This document shows positions 54,722 to 56,268 of a stretch of DNA of 56,268 nt, piece by piece (positions within the stretch are counted from its first letter, which is position 1; the number at the start of each line of letters is the position of its first letter). A program made the translations under genes and the position numbers. Below the pieces are notes generated by a model. That model saw only the letters and a program-made list of their open reading frames with translations. It was not told the origin of the DNA and did not search any database. The DNA comes from Occultella aeris. Lineage in GTDB: Bacteria; Actinomycetota; Actinomycetes; Actinomycetales; Beutenbergiaceae. Where the stretch lies: assembly GCF_902703175.1 (NCBI RefSeq), contig NZ_CACRYJ010000063.1:1-56268 (forward strand), given 5' to 3'.

Positions 54722-55915
54722 GTGACGTCCCTGCAGATCGGCCCCATCGAGGTGGGCACCCCGGTGATCCTCGCGCCCATGGCGGGGGTCACGAACGCTC
54801 CGTTCCGGACCCTGTGCCGGGACGCTGCCGCCGGTGCGCTGCCGTCGGAGCGGGCGGCCGAGCTCGAGGGCAACCCGGCGCCGGTGGGCCTGTACGTCGC
54901 CGAGATGGTGACGTCGCGGGCGCTCGTGGAGCGAACCCCGGAGTCGATGCGGATCATCTCCCATGACGAGGGTGAGGGCGTGCGCAGCGTGCAGCTGTAC
55001 GGCGTGGACCCGGCCACCGTGCGCGCGGCCACCCGGATGTTGGTCGCCGAGGACCGCGCCGACCACATCGACCTCAACTTCGGCTGCCCGGTGCCCAAGG
55101 TGACCCGCAAGGGCGGGGGAGCGGTGCTGCCCTGGAAGAGCGAGTTGTTCACGAAGATCGTCGGCGCCGCCGTGGAGGCGACCGAAGGGTCGGACGTGCC
55201 GATCACGGTGAAGATGCGAATGGGCATCGACGCCGACCACCTCACCTACCTCGACGCCGGCCGACGCGCCCAGGACGCGGGCGTGGCCGCCGTCGCGCTG
55301 CACGCGCGCACCGCCGCCGACTACTACTCCGGCACCGCTCACTGGGACGCGATCGCCGCCCTCAAGGAGGCCGTCACCGACGTGCCGGTGCTCGGCAACG
55401 GGGATATCTGGTCCGCCGAGGACGCGCTCGCGATGGTCGCCCACACCGGCTGCGACGGTGTCGTGGTCGGGCGGGGCTGCCAGGGGCGGCCGTGGCTGTT
55501 CGCCGACCTCGTGTCCGCGTTCGCAGGCTCGGACGCGCGGATCCAGCCGGGCCTCGGCGAGGTCGCGTCCGTGGTCCGCCGGCACGCCGAGCTGATGGTG
55601 GCGCACTTCGGCGAGGAGCTGAAGGCGCTGCGGGAGTTGCGCAAGCACATGTCCTGGTACCTCAAGGGTTACGTTGTGGGCGGTGAGGCCAGGGCTGCGC
55701 TCGGCATGGTCTCCAGCCTCGACGAGCTCGACGAGCGGCTCGGCGCACTCGAGCTCGCGCAGCCGTACCCGGGCGAGGGCGCCGAGGGGCCGCGCGGCCG
55801 CGCCGGCACCCCGAAGGTGCCGCACGTGCCGGAAGGCTGGCTGGATTCGCGCGCCATCGACGCCGGTCTGCGCGCGATGCTCGCCGAGGCCGAGCTCAGC
55901 GTCTCCGGCGGCTGA
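54722..55915 (+). CDS. dusB: tRNA-dihydrouridine synthase
   Basis: A 397-aa FMN-dependent Dus enzyme reducing uridine to dihydrouridine in tRNA. FMN barrel motifs are VILAPMAGVTNAPFR, DLNFGCPVPKVTRKGGGAVL (catalytic Cys in this block), HARTAADYYSGTAHWD and GVVVGRGCQGRPWLF. The C-terminal helical RNA-binding domain follows (HMSWYLKGY). GTG 54722 is chosen from the leaderless -10. Actinobacteria usually have one Dus, so it is named DusB by class rather than by proven position. Confidence 0.93.
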   Translation: MTSLQIGPIEVGTPVILAPMAGVTNAPFRTLCRDAAAGALPSERAAELEGNPAPVGLYVAEMVTSRALVERTPESMRIISHDEGEGVRSVQLYGVDPATVRAATRMLVAEDRADHIDLNFGCPVPKVTRKGGGAVLPWKSELFTKIVGAAVEATEGSDVPITVKMRMGIDADHLTYLDAGRRAQDAGVAAVALHARTAADYYSGTAHWDAIAALKEAVTDVPVLGNGDIWSAEDALAMVAHTGCDGVVVGRGCQGRPWLFADLVSAFAGSDARIQPGLGEVASVVRRHAELMVAHFGEELKALRELRKHMSWYLKGYVVGGEARAALGMVSSLDELDERLGALELAQPYPGEGAEGPRGRAGTPKVPHVPEGWLDSRAIDAGLRAMLAEAELSVSGG

Positions 55916-56268
55916 CCGCCGACGTCGCCCGACCACCCGCCGGGGTGTCATCGTGCGGCGCATCGGCACCGTCGGCCGCACAATCGCACCCTCGGCGGCC
56001 GCGACCGTCGGGGATGCGGCTGAGGGTGTCATCGTGCGGCGGAACCGGGCCGTCCGCCGCAGAATCGCACCCTCGACGGCCGCAACCTCGCCGGGCTGTG
56101 GCCTGAGGGTGTCGTTGTGCGGCGGAACCGGGTCGTCGGCCGCAGGATCGCACGCTCGACGGTCGCAACCTCGCCGGGCTGTGGCCTGAGGGTGTCGTTG
56201 TGCGGCGGAACCGGGCCGTCGGCCGCAGAGTCGCACCCTCGCGCGGGGTGAGTGGGCCGGGGGTGAGT
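55916..56268. other. Repeat-filled intergenic region at the right end
   Basis: A 353-bp stretch without a convincing gene. Four tandem copies of the 37-bp element and their spacers fill it. Frames crossing it are short and low complexity. Confidence 0.6.
55953..56236 (+). repeat. Four tandem copies of the 37-bp palindromic element
   Basis: Copies start at 55953, 56034, 56117 and 56200 (periods 81, 83, 83). Each runs GTGCGGCG ... CCGCA-N3-TCGCAC, with GTGCGGC/GCCGCAC self-complementarity clearest in the first. The intervening spacers are also similar (CTCGACGGCCGCAACCTCG, GGGCTGTGGCCTGAGGGTGT). Copies at 4057 and 4129 are the same element in the opposite orientation. Confidence 0.85.

Noticed and set aside
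55953-56236. Possible CRISPR array at the right end
   Set aside because: The units and spacers are both similar to each other, repeats are imperfect palindromes with an 81-83 bp period, and no cas genes are near; it is a tandem repeat, not an array with unique spacers.

Overview
The window is a high-GC, coding-dense actinobacterial chromosome segment. GTG/TTG starts, 4-bp start/stop overlaps and -10 boxes lying 6-7 nt before start codons are frequent. The backbone order hrcA-dnaJ-rsmE-phoH-ybeY-corC-like-era ... recO-uppS ... zur-glyS ... dusB resembles the Rv2374c-Rv2357c block of Mycobacterium tuberculosis as I remember it. The gene complement points to Micrococcales (Cellulomonas/Beutenbergia/Ruania-like), but genus cannot be fixed from the sequence alone.

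Layout. 0-12.5 kb: DUF3097 gene divergent from a CIRCE-controlled hrcA-dnaJ-rsmE operon; a minus-strand DUF2809 membrane protein; an unknown membrane-anchored protein; a minus-strand FAD amine-oxidase-like/phytoene-dehydrogenase-like protein and a GNAT enzyme; then the coupled phoH-ybeY-hemolysin/CorC-like-era operon. 12.6-14.1 kb: a membrane-anchored alpha/beta hydrolase on a leaderless promoter.

14.2-33.5 kb is the most unusual region and interrupts the conserved backbone. It holds a PP2C phosphatase, a 700-aa FHA protein, a transmembrane Ser/Thr kinase, an FHA protein with a possible C-terminal DNA-binding region, a 2030-aa surface protein with about 11 Ig/cadherin-like and 5 FN3 modules, MoxR AAA+, DUF58, a transglutaminase-fold membrane protein that has lost all three catalytic residues, a LarA-type (lactate racemase family) enzyme with its nickel-pincer residues intact, and a third FHA membrane protein. 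My reading is a phospho-signalling locus that senses or builds a large cell-surface fibre, with the MoxR/DUF58/pseudo-transglutaminase trio as a chaperone-like assembly module.

33.5-39 kb: leuA behind a leaderless leader peptide and attenuator stem; recO-uppS; then a DHA2-type MFS exporter behind an Ala-rich leader peptide with mutually exclusive hairpins, with codon use unlike its neighbours. 39-42.7 kb: a minus-strand zinc locus znuA-znuC-znuB-zur-DedA from one strong promoter overlapped by a Zur-box-like palindrome. 43-47 kb: an orphan AbiEi/DUF559-like protein, glyS, and a YibE/F membrane protein with a 33-bp tandem repeat in its tail. 47.3-54.5 kb: a LacI-controlled sugar operon (tandem operators, LacI, lipoprotein SBP, two permeases, GH130 phosphorylase, a Tat-exported probable glycan-active enzyme). 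54.7-55.9 kb: dusB.

Two intergenic repeat families are visible: a long palindrome family (42.8, 44.1, 54.5 kb) and a 37-bp element present six times (two near 4.1 kb, four in tandem at 81-83 bp period at the right end). No rRNA, tRNA, CRISPR array, transposase or phage gene was recognised.
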